DNA from: Malurus cyaneus samueli
Taxonomy: Eukaryota; Chordata; Aves; Passeriformes; Maluridae
Assembly: GCA_009741485.1 (NCBI GenBank)
Contig: CM019214.1
Span: 6,588,868 to 6,652,867, forward strand
DNA: 64,000 bases
Direction of reading: 5' to 3'
Of the stretch, positions 26,922 to 36,665 are shown piece by piece. Under the pieces are notes generated by a model. That model did no database searches, was not told the origin of the DNA, and worked only from the letters and a program-made list of their open reading frames with translations. Numbering within the stretch: position 1 is the first letter of the stretch; every line of letters begins with the position of its first letter. A program made the translations under genes and the position numbers.

Positions 26922-27556
26922 TGTCATGGTTTGAATGAATTCAATGGGAGCAAAACACTCCCAAGTTCCAGCAAACCTCTCTCTCTCTCTCTTTTCCCCA
27001 CACGAGTCCTGGAGACAAACTTTTCCACAGAGAGGAAAGTGAAAAGAAAAGGGGGAAAAAACTATTTAAAGTTATAAAAACAAACAGAAAAAAACACTGT
27101 GGAACCAGCTGTTGATCCCAAAGCCTTTCTCTTCCCTCCTGGGAGTGGCTTCCCCTCCGGGGCCCCCAGAGGGGTTGGACAGTCTCTCTCTCTGGTGGTT
27201 CACTGAAGGATCTTTCTCGCCTCTCGTGCCACGGGAATCCTCCAATTCTCAGATGACAAAGGAAAAAAAATTCGAGGAAAAACAAGTCCAAAGAAAGGGA
27301 GAAAAAGGAACAGTCCCAGAGAGCAGGCAGCTTCTTTTTCCGCTGCTGATCCTGAGAGAGAGAGCCTCCCGAGAAAAAAAAAAACAAAACAAAAACGTGT
27401 GTGTCTTGTCCCTTTCCCTGCCATTGTCCTTGAAGGGAGGAACATCACCAAACAAACCAGAGCAGTCTCCACTAATGTATAGTTACAGAAGGGTTGTTTA
27501 ACTTTCCTCTAACATAAGCAGATGATAGGAATACAATGCTCAGCTAACCTAGGACA
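26922..27556. mobile_element. solo LTR of an endogenous retrovirus, 635 bp
   Basis: Begins TGTCATGG and ends CTAGGACA, satisfying the TG...CA rule, and is flanked by a perfect 5-bp duplication (GCTAC). Both flanks are CR1 sequence that becomes continuous when the LTR and one duplication are removed, so the boundaries are well fixed. It is richer in GC than its surroundings and contains a (CT)n run near 26977 and a long A-rich run near 27373. Orientation is uncertain: read on the minus strand it ends in AAACCATGACA, like many avian LTRs, and has an AT-rich TATAACTTTAAATA stretch, so minus is my guess. No gag, pol or env sequence is present. The 129- and 148-codon open frames inside are low-complexity by-products. 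A 5-bp duplication fits ERVL-type or some ERV1 elements better than the 6 bp usual for ERVK. Confidence 0.82.
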
Positions 27557-27765
27557 GCTACCTAACAGCAGGTTTGCCACAGTCATGTCCAGGTGTCTTT
27601 TGAATATATCCAGAGATACCCAAAATTCTACTGTCTTCCTGGGAATTCTGTGCCTCACAGTCAAAAAGTGTTTCCTGATGTTGAGACAGAGCCTCCCTGT
27701 GTTCCAGATTGTGCCTATTCCATCTCATCCTCTCACTGGGCACCACTGAACCTGGCTCCATTCTG
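27557..27765 (-). mobile_element. CR1 LINE fragment (right piece of the split copy)
   Basis: Continues the CR1 broken at 26921: 'cagcaggtttgcc', 'catgtccaggtgtcttttgaatat', 'gtttcctgatgttgagac', 'cactgggcaccactga' and 'cctggctccattctg' follow the CR1 3' region in order (reverse complement). Its first five bases are the right copy of the LTR target duplication. Confidence 0.88.
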
Positions 27766-27974
27766 TTAAAAACAGTGGTTGGCTCAGTCAGGAGGTGTCA
27801 GTAACATTTGTGTTTAATATTCCTGCTCTACTGATTGGATAATATTGCTGTATTAGGAGTACAGATTGTGTGTTAAAGTCATGGGGAAAAAAATAAGCAA
27901 AAGACCTTAAACTGAGTCAAATTAAAAGGTTTAAAGGCCTCAACTGTAAAAATAAACTACAGGATTATATAAAT

Positions 27975-28030
27975 ACTATATAGTTTAGTTTAGTTTACTA
28001 TATAGTTTTAGTTATATAAAACTATATAGT
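27975..28030. repeat. three copies of the palindrome ACTATATAGT
   Basis: ACTATATAGT, itself a perfect 10-bp palindrome, occurs at 27975-27984, 27997-28006 and 28021-28030, spaced 22 and 24 bp start to start, in AT-rich DNA with TTTAG repeats between. Confidence 0.9.
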
Positions 28031-28094
28031 TTTGTTGTTTAAAAGGAAAAATACGTAATCACATAAAAAAAAGGAATAAAAATGTCTCCTTTTC

Positions 28095-28138
28095 ATTTAT
28101 TCATTTGCAGTTAAATAATTAACTGCAAATGAATAAAT
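28095..28138. repeat. perfect inverted repeat, 20-bp arms, 4-nt loop
   Basis: Left arm ATTTATTCATTTGCAGTTAA (28095-28114), loop ATAA, right arm its exact reverse complement (28119-28138). This is long for a chance hairpin in 64 kb. It lies 65 bp after the ACTATATAGT cluster. The octamer word ATTTGCAT is not present; ATTTGCAG is the nearest. No mobile-element body or target duplication is visible. Confidence 0.97.
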
Positions 28139-31100
28139 ACTATATCAATATATTAAACTCCCTTCCTTATAAAATTGAAACTGATGATACTATTTACTTT
28201 ATTAATACTGTTTTAGTATTCTAGGAAAATGACATTGAAATAGCTGTATGAGTTGACATGTTAGAAAAGCATTACTGTTTTTTTTACAAATACTTGTGCA
28301 TTGTCTGCACAGCTTTTTTGAGTTAATTCTATACTAAGGCACAGATGTAAAGTGAGAATGCGTGCTGCTAGCCTAAATGACATTCCTGCCAAGAAATTAA
28401 TTGGAGAAATTACAATTAACATAAATGAAATGATCAAATTGTGCTATATGGGAAAATAAATGTTTTTGTAGGAAAAGCTGCAGAAATGCAAAAGCATGAT
28501 ACTTAAAACCAATATATGAAATTTCTATTGACTCAGTTTTGGCAGCATGGTGGAAAATGTATATCTGCTTCAACACAGGAAGAATAAAATTAAACCTTTT
28601 TATAAGAGTAACAAATCTGGTTAAATGAGTCAAGGGAAAATATTAAAAAATACATCATGTCTTAAGCCACAGGATCTTCCATTGTGGAACATTTAAATAA
28701 AAGGTTGGTAAGTACATCCTATTTGCAGTACATTTGAATACTTTTGCCATATCATGCTATTATATATTATGAGGTCTTTTCACTGGAACTCATTTTAGTT
28801 CTGTTGATACATATATTGTCTGTTACAACCATTACATAAGAAAATATATTAAATCTCATGTTAACTACATAAGTAGAGAAATAAAAGTACTAAAACTAAC
28901 ATGATGAAGAAAGAAAATATTCCCAGACTTTATCACACCTGGAAACAAATCAGCAACCAATATGCATTAAAAGTATGCAAATACATAAAACCAAGTTCTA
29001 AATAAATGAGGAATGTTGTATTGCAATTAACTCTGCCAGAATATGGGAAACACCTCTATAAAAAGAATGCATTTTTTTCAAAAATAATATATGTATGACA
29101 TCTGGTAACACAAAGGACTGAAGAAATATATAGAACGGGCTGTTCAGATATTGTGGCAGTGTGGGCAAGTGGAATTTCTTATTCATAGCTGCTGAAACTG
29201 TCACCTTTTAGAAAATTTCACTGCCTAATATCACAGACTATAACATTAAGAAATCTCGTGGTTGCGTCTATGTTCTCCCCAAAAGTGCTCCCTCATGCTG
29301 GAGCACTCAGTGATCTCCACAGGAGGCTTTCCCGCTGTCTCAGCTGAGCTCAAAGACTTACCTGACAGAATTCTTGCTTCATTTATGCCTTTAGCTTTGG
29401 CATGTAGTCCTTCAAAATGGACCCCATAAATCAGAGTCCTTGAAAAACCTTACAAGGTTGAGAATATAGGAAAAAGGGAGCTCTGGAGAAGAAAGTAAAT
29501 CTGGCAAAAAGCACCTTCTAACTCTTTTTTTTTGTCCTGCTTATCATGGACTACTACCATTTGTGATTAGCACTGTCATAGCAAAAAGCAGTACTTAGCT
29601 ATTCTTCAACTCTTTAGCAGATTCTTTGCCAACTTGCAGGATGCTGCTGACACTCAGCTTAGACTGACACATCTTCTCACTTCAGGTCAAGCATCAAAGC
29701 TTCTGCTTGTTTTTGACCAAGGTGAGGTGAGCAACAGCCTACAACTAATTTAAGGATGTAGAAAGACAGATGAAGTAAGGCTTCAGAGGTAAAACTGGCT
29801 CAAGAGCAGCACACTTGTTCCTGTTACCTTATTGTAGCTTTGGAAAGTGCAATCAGTGCCTGCTGAAAGCCAACCTCATTAGACATTTACAGTTTTGTGA
29901 AACAATGCTTTAGCCTCAGTAAATCCACTTTAAAACCATCAATACATTATAAACAGGAACAGGCTTGTGATTTTTCTAAAATTTTAAGTGGCTTTATAGG
30001 CTGCACTCTACTGGGCTTCAGTATTTTGTCACTCAATAGCGCTCCTTCCTTCGAGTTAAAGAATGTCTTTTGGGTTAACAGTGGTTTCAAAGATACCGTG
30101 TTATTGTTTGAGGTCAATATTCTACAAAATTGCATCAAAATCTAAGGTTAGAGGTGTCTAATTACTTTCATTAATGGTGATGCTGCTTCTTCCTATCACC
30201 CTGTTGTACTCAGCTTTACCATTCACACAAGCAGATCTCGTGCATCCTCAGCTGCTGAAATTGGATTAATAATTCAACTGGAGATTCTCCGTGTCAGGAG
30301 AGGCCAGCCTGTTGAGGATCCATGTGTGACTGGGGTTATCCTTTATGCCTCCTTGTGTACAGGGATCAGATTTTATCACATAACCTAACACCTAGGTGTC
30401 TGTTTTCTTACCAACATAAACACCATAATCAGGAGAATCAATGCCCGAGGCTGCTCACAAGCTGTGCAAGAAAGGACCCCTGAGCAGCCCCAAAATAAAG
30501 ATGCTGGCAGTGTTACTGTGCCTTCTATGAAGTGACAGCTCTATCTGACACCATCCACAAACACACTGTGAAGTCCATCCCACTTGTATTTTTCACACTT
30601 TTGTCTTCATTTTGTTCCACAGTGAAGCTCAACATGAGCCTCCGTTCATTTTCTTTCTCCTTCAAAACACATTTCTTCATCTCTTGCTGCTTTTTTGCAG
30701 ATAGAGGGACTTCATCATATTGATTGAAACCTCCCACCAGGGTGTCTTAGACATTCAGTTCTGATAAAAATTTCCTTGTATCTTGGCTAGAGAACTTTAC
30801 AGAGGTCTTTATTTAAAAAAATATACTTGGCTTTGCAAATTTCTCCAATCTTCATACCCAGACAAAGGGCCTATTCTCCTTCCACATACTGCAGGCTCAG
30901 TTTTTGGCCTACACAGGAATGTAGTGGGGATGGGCCAAGCCTAGTGCTCAGGTGAATACAAAGCAATTATCTGGTCCTGGAGATAAGGTAATTCTGCTCT
31001 AAGGGGTAAAAAAATACCTCATAGGAACTGCCTTCAGGAATCCTACAGAACTCCATAACTAGTGAGTGCCCTTTCCTGATCCATGGTTACAGCTGTAGCT

Positions 31101-31524
31101 GGGCTTGCTCAGATAAAGATTTTCAGACTTTGTGTGTGACCCCTTTAACTCAGAACATCCAACCATTGACCAACCTGCCATTGAGACAGTCTGGAATTTA
31201 TCACACTGGGACTCGAACATCCTGAGCCATGCACGTAACAAAAGATGACAGAATACATGCTGATGAACTCAGACATTATAGGTTATATAGACAACATCCC
31301 TCATTCACCTGTATGTGAGAGTTTTTATGTGTATTATCTGCTGGTGGTACTTGTGGCAGAGCTGCCAAATCAAGGAAAAAATGTGGATGGGTTGTCCTTG
31401 AGGCACTAGACACGTACAGCAGATGGACTGATGGATAGCTCTGATAAGAACAGTTGTGGTTAAAAACTTGATATCCACATAGGAAAGATTTAAACAGCTG
31501 GCTAGTTTAAGAAATTAATTTCTA

Positions 31525-31529
<5 letters not shown>

Positions 31530-31560
<31 letters not shown>
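31530..31560. repeat. poly-T run (T31)
   Basis: Homopolymer with no adjoining retroposon. Confidence 0.93.
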
Positions 31561-31564
<4 letters not shown>

Positions 31565-34314
31565 ATGTATAGATTTGTTTTATGTGGAAGAGCTCTCACC
31601 TGAGCCAGTTCTTGACTGACAAAGCCTTGTTCAAAAATGCCAAAAACTGACTTTTGCAGTCTCTAAATCTAGATATAATTGTGGCTTAAATAACTGTGCT
31701 TTATCAGGAAATAAGGAAATTGGCTTTTTTCTTTTTTCCTCACCAAAGTCGCAGGACAACCCTGCAATATTTAATTGAATAAATATAAAGTTGAAGCTTT
31801 ATACATGAAGCTGGAGGAGGTGGTCTAGAAACACTGTGAACGCCTTTGCATCAATATCTGCTGGTGTTTGGAGAAAGTTGACATTCTTGACGTTTCTTAG
31901 TCCTCGAAAGAAGATCTGCAAGTGAAAGACATGACTAATAAAGGTCTTGCTCAGTCTAGAATTTCTGTTAATCTAGTTTAAAATATGCTAATATATATTT
32001 TAGATTGACAGGCATCTGTGAGTGATGCAGCGAGGAAAAATCTTTAACAAATGATTGTGAATATTGGTACAAAAAAACTTCTGCTTCAGGCAAGCATTGA
32101 GGGTGACAGTTGGGTGGCTGAGAGTACATATTCCTTACCTGAAAAACCAACTCAAATGAGTAGACCAGCTTAAGTGGAAAATGTATATTAAAACAGCAGC
32201 TTGGAGGTAACTTTAGCAATTAAAAAGATCAAGTGAATGTTAAAGCTATTTTGAGTGGTACTGAAATGGTTTTGTAATCAATGAACAGCACATCAAAGAT
32301 GCCAGCTATCACAAAATAGGGTGACTCTGTTTTTATGAACAGGAAGGGAAACATGTCTGCTTCCCAATTTCATTTTCACCTTCCTGAAAGAGCTTTCCTG
32401 AAGGATGCAGGAACTATACATAATTTGTACATATGAAATCAGGGAGAGACTGTGTGTTTGATTGGGATTTTCTGTCATTCATTTGTGGGTGGGTTTTCTT
32501 TTCCCAGGAGTGCTATACTGAAATGAATAATATCTGAAAAGAACAGAGAAGTTTAGAATTTGAGTTTCAATCATTTTGCAAAGAAGTACAGGTATAGACA
32601 AGTGTCAACTAGTCACTGTCATATTCAGTTCAATGAGTTAGGAGAAAACAGTATAAAAAACAATTAAAAACAAAATAAAGTAAAACTCTGGGGAGTCAGG
32701 TGTACATTTCTTGGAATGACACACTAATACCAGCAAAACAAAGCTAATAATTTTAAATTTTGTCTACCTGAAGGTGATGTGTAACAGTACCTGAAAAGCA
32801 ATCAAGTGTTTCAAGGGGTGCTATTAAGGCAAATTGCATGAATGAGATCTCCTACCATGTCACAAGTATAACTCATTGGGCAGTATCCATTTCCCTAAAT
32901 GCACACATTAGTTGATATTACGAAAGCTAAAATAAATATGTGACATGTGCATGTAGCTGCTGTTTGTGACACAACACCTACAAAATACTTGCTCCTATCT
33001 GTACCAGTAGATGAAGGTCACAGGACACCTAAAATGGCACCAGATGCTTTTAGTTCGGAAACTGAATCTAATTCCACATCTCTAACAGAAACTGATAGCA
33101 CAGCACAGAGAAAGGCAGCCATCCTTGCTGTATGATGAAGTGAATTTGTTGTCACTCTAGGCAGACACGAGTGACACCACAGCTAGACTGAGGGAAAGGG
33201 GAAGACACTGCTTTTTCTCTTTCACAGTAAAATATCTTAGTTCTGGGGCAAAAATCCTAGTTTAGATTTAAAAAAGGGGGGTTGCTGCCTCTAGGAAGCC
33301 ATGAGTTACGGCAAGCATTATGAAAAGCATATTCATAAGCTGAATTAGAGTAGATGTGTTACAATTTAGAAATTGCAGTTACATGAAAGTTGTTAAGTGC
33401 AAAGCTTAACTGAAGAGGGAGATTGTGATAAAATTTCTTGGAAGTAGCAGTTATCAAAAGCTCGGCTTTTTGAAAACTGGAAGCTTGGGGGAGGTTGCAC
33501 ACAGAGGCAGTGAGAGCATTTCAGTGAAGGTTTGTCCGTGGGTCTGTGCCGAGTTCTGGAATTACTGGCACATTTTCCCACAGTTCTTCACAATATAACC
33601 ACCAGAGTGGTTGAGGGGAGTTGAACAGTGACACCTGTCCCCAGAAATCCTAGAGCCCAGCCTGAATAATTATAGCAATTCTATAGCTGTGAGTTTGCAG
33701 AAATGAATCACAAGGAAGGATCTGATTGAGGATTCTGCAGAGAAATTCAGCAATCACATACTACATGTGCAAGTGCTATAGTGAGGACACAGCCCACAGT
33801 GATGGAGATTTACTTACTCAGATGCAGGAACAAGGTCCAAAGGGTAGCAGATCTCTTTCTTAGGTCAAAGAAAGTGAGATATAGGAATGATTCCTGTCTG
33901 TGCATTGCCTTCATGCCCCTCTGTTACTAACAGAGAGAGAACAGACAGGAGAGAGCCTGTCAGGACACACTTTCAAGATCATTGAAGGACCTTCTCATTT
34001 AGATTTGGGTTATCCAAGCATGAGAACTGAGTGCTGACAAGGCAAAGATAGGAGAAAGCACTGTCTATAGCTCTGTAGAAATTCTGCAAGTCACTTCTCA
34101 AGCCTACAGGCTTGTTTCTCAAATGCTAGACAATAATAATATTTTGCATTACAAATAATCACAGATCTCTATAAGTGTCATTGAGAGACACACATACATG
34201 GTATTTAGTGATCAATATGTGTTATCAGACTTGTTACATCTCAAATTTACTTGATATTTTCTGATATACCAAAAGTAACAGACAGGAGAGTTAAAAGGAG
34301 AGCACCTAAAAGCA

Positions 34315-34419
34315 AAACTGTTTTCCAGCCAGTCGGCCTCCAGTAGGAACTGGTGCAGGGGCTCTTTTCTTCCCAGCTGTGGGACTCTGCGCTTCCCCAT
34401 GTTGAATGGCATGAGATTC
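34315..34419 (-). pseudogene. CR1 reverse-transcriptase remnant, C-terminal piece
   Basis: The minus-strand translation reads NLMPFNMGKRRV and then PLHQFLLEADWLEN, matching the CR1 RT segment whose family form is close to NLMKFNKGKCKVLHLG followed by PMHQYRLGA. The LTR at 34420 entered within the NLM codons. It is frameshift- and substitution-damaged and not functional. Confidence 0.8.
34415..34419. repeat. target-site duplication, left copy GATTC (right copy GGTTC)
   Basis: GATTC before the LTR and GGTTC (35050-35054) after it agree at four of five positions. The CR1 consensus at this place has ...GAGGTTC..., which explains the right copy; the left copy carries one later substitution. Confidence 0.7.
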
Positions 34420-34868
34420 TGTAAGAGACCCTACAGAAGACCCTTGACTATCTCACGATCATCGACATGGACTGAGACTGAACACAAAAAAAAAAAACCC
34501 AAGGGGAAGAAAAGTGGACTTTTGCTCAAAGGAGTCCAAGCCAGATCAAGGTGGGATGTCTGCCAAGTTTCCAGCTCCTAGGTTGGGGGGTACAGCGTGT
34601 AAACCATGGATGGCTGCACCGTTCCTGACGTGGAGACGGAAAGAGAGTGGTGCGACCCCATACTGCACACCTCATGGGACAATGGACATTCTTTCCCCAT
34701 CTCTTGGTTGTTTTTTCCATACTTCGCAACTCCCTGGCCTGCTGCCACCCGCTTTCAAAAAGACTATAAAGAGTCTCTCTGGAAAGACCCTGATGGGATC
34801 CCCCCAACGGATGCTGGTGAACCCATGGAATCCGGACCTCGAAGGACTTGTTGGAGCTGTTTGGTAGC

Positions 34869-34875
34869 TATAAAA
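34869..34875 (+). promoter_or_regulatory. LTR TATA box
   Basis: TATAAAA inside solo LTR copy 1, 57 bp before its AATAAA. The paired LTR has TATAAAC at 36369-36375 in the same place. It would be the U3 core promoter; present activity is unknown. Confidence 0.65.
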
Positions 34876-34931
34876 CCCTCTCTCTCTCTCTCTCACTTTC
34901 TCTCTCTCACCCTCTTCTATCGCGAAAATCC

Positions 34932-34937
34932 AATAAA
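34932..34937 (+). promoter_or_regulatory. LTR polyadenylation signal
   Basis: AATAAA in the conserved context 'tcgcgaaaatccaataaaat', shared with copy 2 (36441-36446). It is placed after TATA and CT-rich leader, as in a retroviral R region. Confidence 0.65.
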
Positions 34938-35049
34938 ATTGTTCGTGATTATTGAATATATATATATACCTGCCCCTCATTTCTTTTGCACTCTGAGATT
35001 CTGATAACGAACCCTCACAACTCCTGCTTGGGTTAAGTGGATCGTGACA

Positions 35050-35550
35050 GGTTCCCAACACCCATCCCTCTGGATGGCAGCACAACCCTCTGCCATATCA
35101 GCCACTCCTCCCAGTTCAGTGTCTGCAGCAAATCTGCTGTAGGTACTCTCTGGCCCTTCACTGAGCTCACTTAGGAAGATGTTGACCAGATTGAACTCAA
35201 TATTGAGTTCTGGTCTATATTGCTAATTGTGGGCATTCAACTCGACTTAGTGACACTCAACACAACCTTCTGGGCCCTGATATTAATTTCCAATGTACCT
35301 TCCTGTCTTCACTCCCAGTCCAAACTTCAACAGGTTGTCTGTGAGAATCTTCTCAGAGTCAATGTCAAATTCTCTACTGAAGTCAAAGTAAACAAATCCA
35401 CTGCTCTCCGGGTATCTACCCATGCATTTCATTGATAAAGTTTCTCAGCTTTGTCAGTCATGACTTCCCCCTGATGAAGCTGTGATGACTACTCCAGATG
35501 ACCTTCTTGTGCTTCATGTGCCATAAAATTATCTTTATCCCAAGCAGATG
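35050..35550 (-). pseudogene. CR1 reverse-transcriptase remnant, palm region
   Basis: On the minus strand 35358-35384 encodes DFSREFDID, the RT motif A region (family form DFSKAFDTV), followed by SEKILTDNLLKFGL. At 35106-35132 the catalytic box reads FAADTELGG where the family has (F/Y)ADD; one catalytic aspartate is replaced by alanine. GGVADMAEGCAAIQRD follows, matching CR1. Stop codons and frame changes lie between the motifs. It is a dead copy. Confidence 0.85.
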
Positions 35551-35579
35551 CACATTCTTAAATAGTATCGAGAGTCATA

Positions 35580-35927
35580 CAAGTTAAACCCAATTTATGA
35601 CATCACCTCTTCAACCAATTATTGGCATACAGTATCAGATTTTCCCATTTAACCCCAGGATTGACACCATCCCCCAGGCCCCTAGAGCTCTGCAGGCACT
35701 ATGGATACTCTCCAGATTGTCCCATTGCTGTCCATAGGTAAAAACTTCTGGGGATAATATTGAGAGGGTTTGGCACACCTGAGCAGTCTCTCTGCAACAT
35801 CTTGGATCCAGGCATCCAAAAGCATCAAATTTCTGTAGACAGCAGGTCAGACTGGCACTCAGGTTCCTCCTTGCCTGGCAGCGGGGAGTCACTCACTGCT
35901 ATCCCTCACCCCTTAGTGCTGGGGATG
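35580..35927 (-). pseudogene. CR1 ORF1 remnant with GDSL/esterase-like motif
   Basis: Avian CR1 ORF1 carries a GDSL-type esterase domain. The minus-strand translation at 35873-35899 gives AVSDSPLPG where the family has GDSLLRG, so the Asp-Ser pair survives while the first Gly is Ser. It continues into CQSDLLSTEI, then IQDVAERLLR and a KPSQYYP stretch, each aligned in order with the family pattern. Several in-frame stops are present. The LTR at 35928 cuts it just N-terminal to the motif, and the remainder is at 36559-36665. Confidence 0.75.
35923..35927. repeat. target-site duplication GGATG (left copy)
   Basis: GGATG directly before LTR copy 2; identical GGATG at 36559-36563 directly after it. 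Confidence 0.9.
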
Positions 35928-36558
35928 TGTAAGAGACCGTACAGAAGACCTTTGACTGTCTCATGATCATCGACATGGACAAAGACTGAACACCCCAAAA
36001 AAAGAACCCCAGGGGGGACAAAGGGGGACTTTTGCTCAAAGGAGTCCAAGCCAGATCAAGGTGGGATGACTGCCAAGTTTCCAGCTCCTAGACTGGAAGG
36101 TACAATGTGTAAGCTATGGATGGCTGTGCTGCTCCTGACGTGAAGATGGAAAGAGAACGGTGCGACCCCATACTGCACACCTCATGGAACAATGGACATT
36201 CTTTCCCCACTGCTTGGCCAGTTTTTCCATACTTCATAACCCCCTGGCCTGCTGCCACCCGACTATAAAAAGTCTCTCTTAAAAGACCCTGATGGGATCC
36301 TCCCCAACAGACTGTTGACGAACCCATGGAATCTGGACCGCGCGGGTTCGTCGGAGCCATTTGGTAGCTATAAACCCACTCTTTCTCTTTTTCTCTCTCT
36401 CTCACTTTCTCTCTCTCACCCTCTTCTATCGCGAAAATCCAATAAAATTGTTCATGATTGTTGAAAATATATATACTTACCCCTTCGTTTCTTTTGCACT
36501 CTGAGATTCTGATAACGAACCCCTCACGACTCCTGCTTGGGTTAAGCGGATCGTGACA
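35928..36558 (+). mobile_element. solo LTR of an endogenous retrovirus, copy 2, 631 bp
   Basis: Begins TGTAAGAGACC, ends GGATCGTGACA, flanked by a perfect 5-bp duplication (GGATG). TATAAAC at 36369-36375 and AATAAA at 36441-36446 give + orientation. It differs from copy 1 by many substitutions, a shortened (TA)n near 36466 and a few indels. Its own perfect target duplication, different from that of copy 1, shows a separate integration and rules out that the two are the 5' and 3' LTRs of one provirus. The 192-codon frame on its minus strand is an antisense artefact. Confidence 0.9.
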
Positions 36559-36665
36559 GGATGTACCGTGGGTCACGATCACTTGACCCAAATGTCTCAC
36601 TGGAATGAAAGTCTGGCCCCTCCTCAGCTTTGAGGTCAGTAGACCTGTTCTGTGGTGACAAACCA
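36559..36665 (-). pseudogene. CR1 ORF1 remnant, piece N-terminal to the esterase motif
   Basis: The minus-strand translation gives TENRSTDLKAEEGPD, resembling the linker before the GDSL motif in avian CR1 ORF1 (family form close to ENRFADLELEEG). It is separated from the motif by LTR copy 2. Similarity fades after 36665. Confidence 0.6.

Larger units (their letters stand above)
27766..34314. other. no gene seen; AT-rich unique sequence with some GC-richer patches
   Basis: No gene or interspersed repeat was recognised. Patches near 29270-29420 and 30200-30730 are less AT-rich. The first has a perfect splice-donor word on the minus strand, but all three frames of any exon before it are stopped. 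A 62-codon frame at 32947-33135 has a protein-like Ser/Thr/Glu-rich end and is discussed as a finding. Confidence 0.55.
34420..35049 (+). mobile_element. solo LTR of an endogenous retrovirus, copy 1, 630 bp
   Basis: Begins TGTAAGAGACC and ends GGATCGTGACA. It is the same family as the element at 35928-36558, at roughly 85-90% identity by eye. Promoter and polyadenylation signals fix its orientation as +: TATAAAA at 34869-34875, a CT-rich leader, then AATAAA at 34932-34937. CR1 sequence lies on both sides and becomes continuous when the LTR is removed. No primer-binding site or gag follows its 3' end, so it is a solo LTR. Open frames of up to 137 codons on both strands are not retroviral genes. 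Confidence 0.88.
34315..36665 (-). mobile_element. decayed CR1 LINE, internally deleted, split by two solo LTRs
   Basis: Four CR1 pieces (34315-34419, 35050-35550, about 35580-35927, 36559-36665) lie in one orientation and in the order expected of a CR1 read on the minus strand: ORF1 esterase region at high coordinates, reverse transcriptase at low coordinates. Landmarks on + include 'ttttccagccagtcggcc', 'ctctggatggcagcacaa' and 'catgacttccccctgatgaa', all CR1 RT-region wording in reverse complement. The endonuclease and the N-terminal part of the reverse transcriptase are missing at the junction near 35550-35580, and the 3' UTR is absent at the left end. Two LTRs of one family interrupt it. 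Joining RT and ORF1 into one insertion is an inference from order and orientation; two abutting CR1 copies remain possible. Confidence 0.82.

Noticed and set aside
26941..27501. 148- and 129-codon frames
   Set aside because: Both are inside the solo LTR, on opposite strands, and rich in homopolymer-derived Phe, Lys, Ser and Arg. They are by-products of LTR composition.
29356..29364. Perfect splice-donor word on the minus strand (CAG|GTAAGT)
   Set aside because: A plausible acceptor lies about 120 bp upstream on that strand, but all three frames of the resulting exon contain stops. It could only be a noncoding exon, with no further support.
34420..36558. The two LTRs as 5' and 3' ends of one provirus
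   Set aside because: Their target duplications differ (GATTC/GGTTC and GGATG/GGATG), no primer-binding site follows the first, and the sequence between them is CR1 in the opposite orientation.
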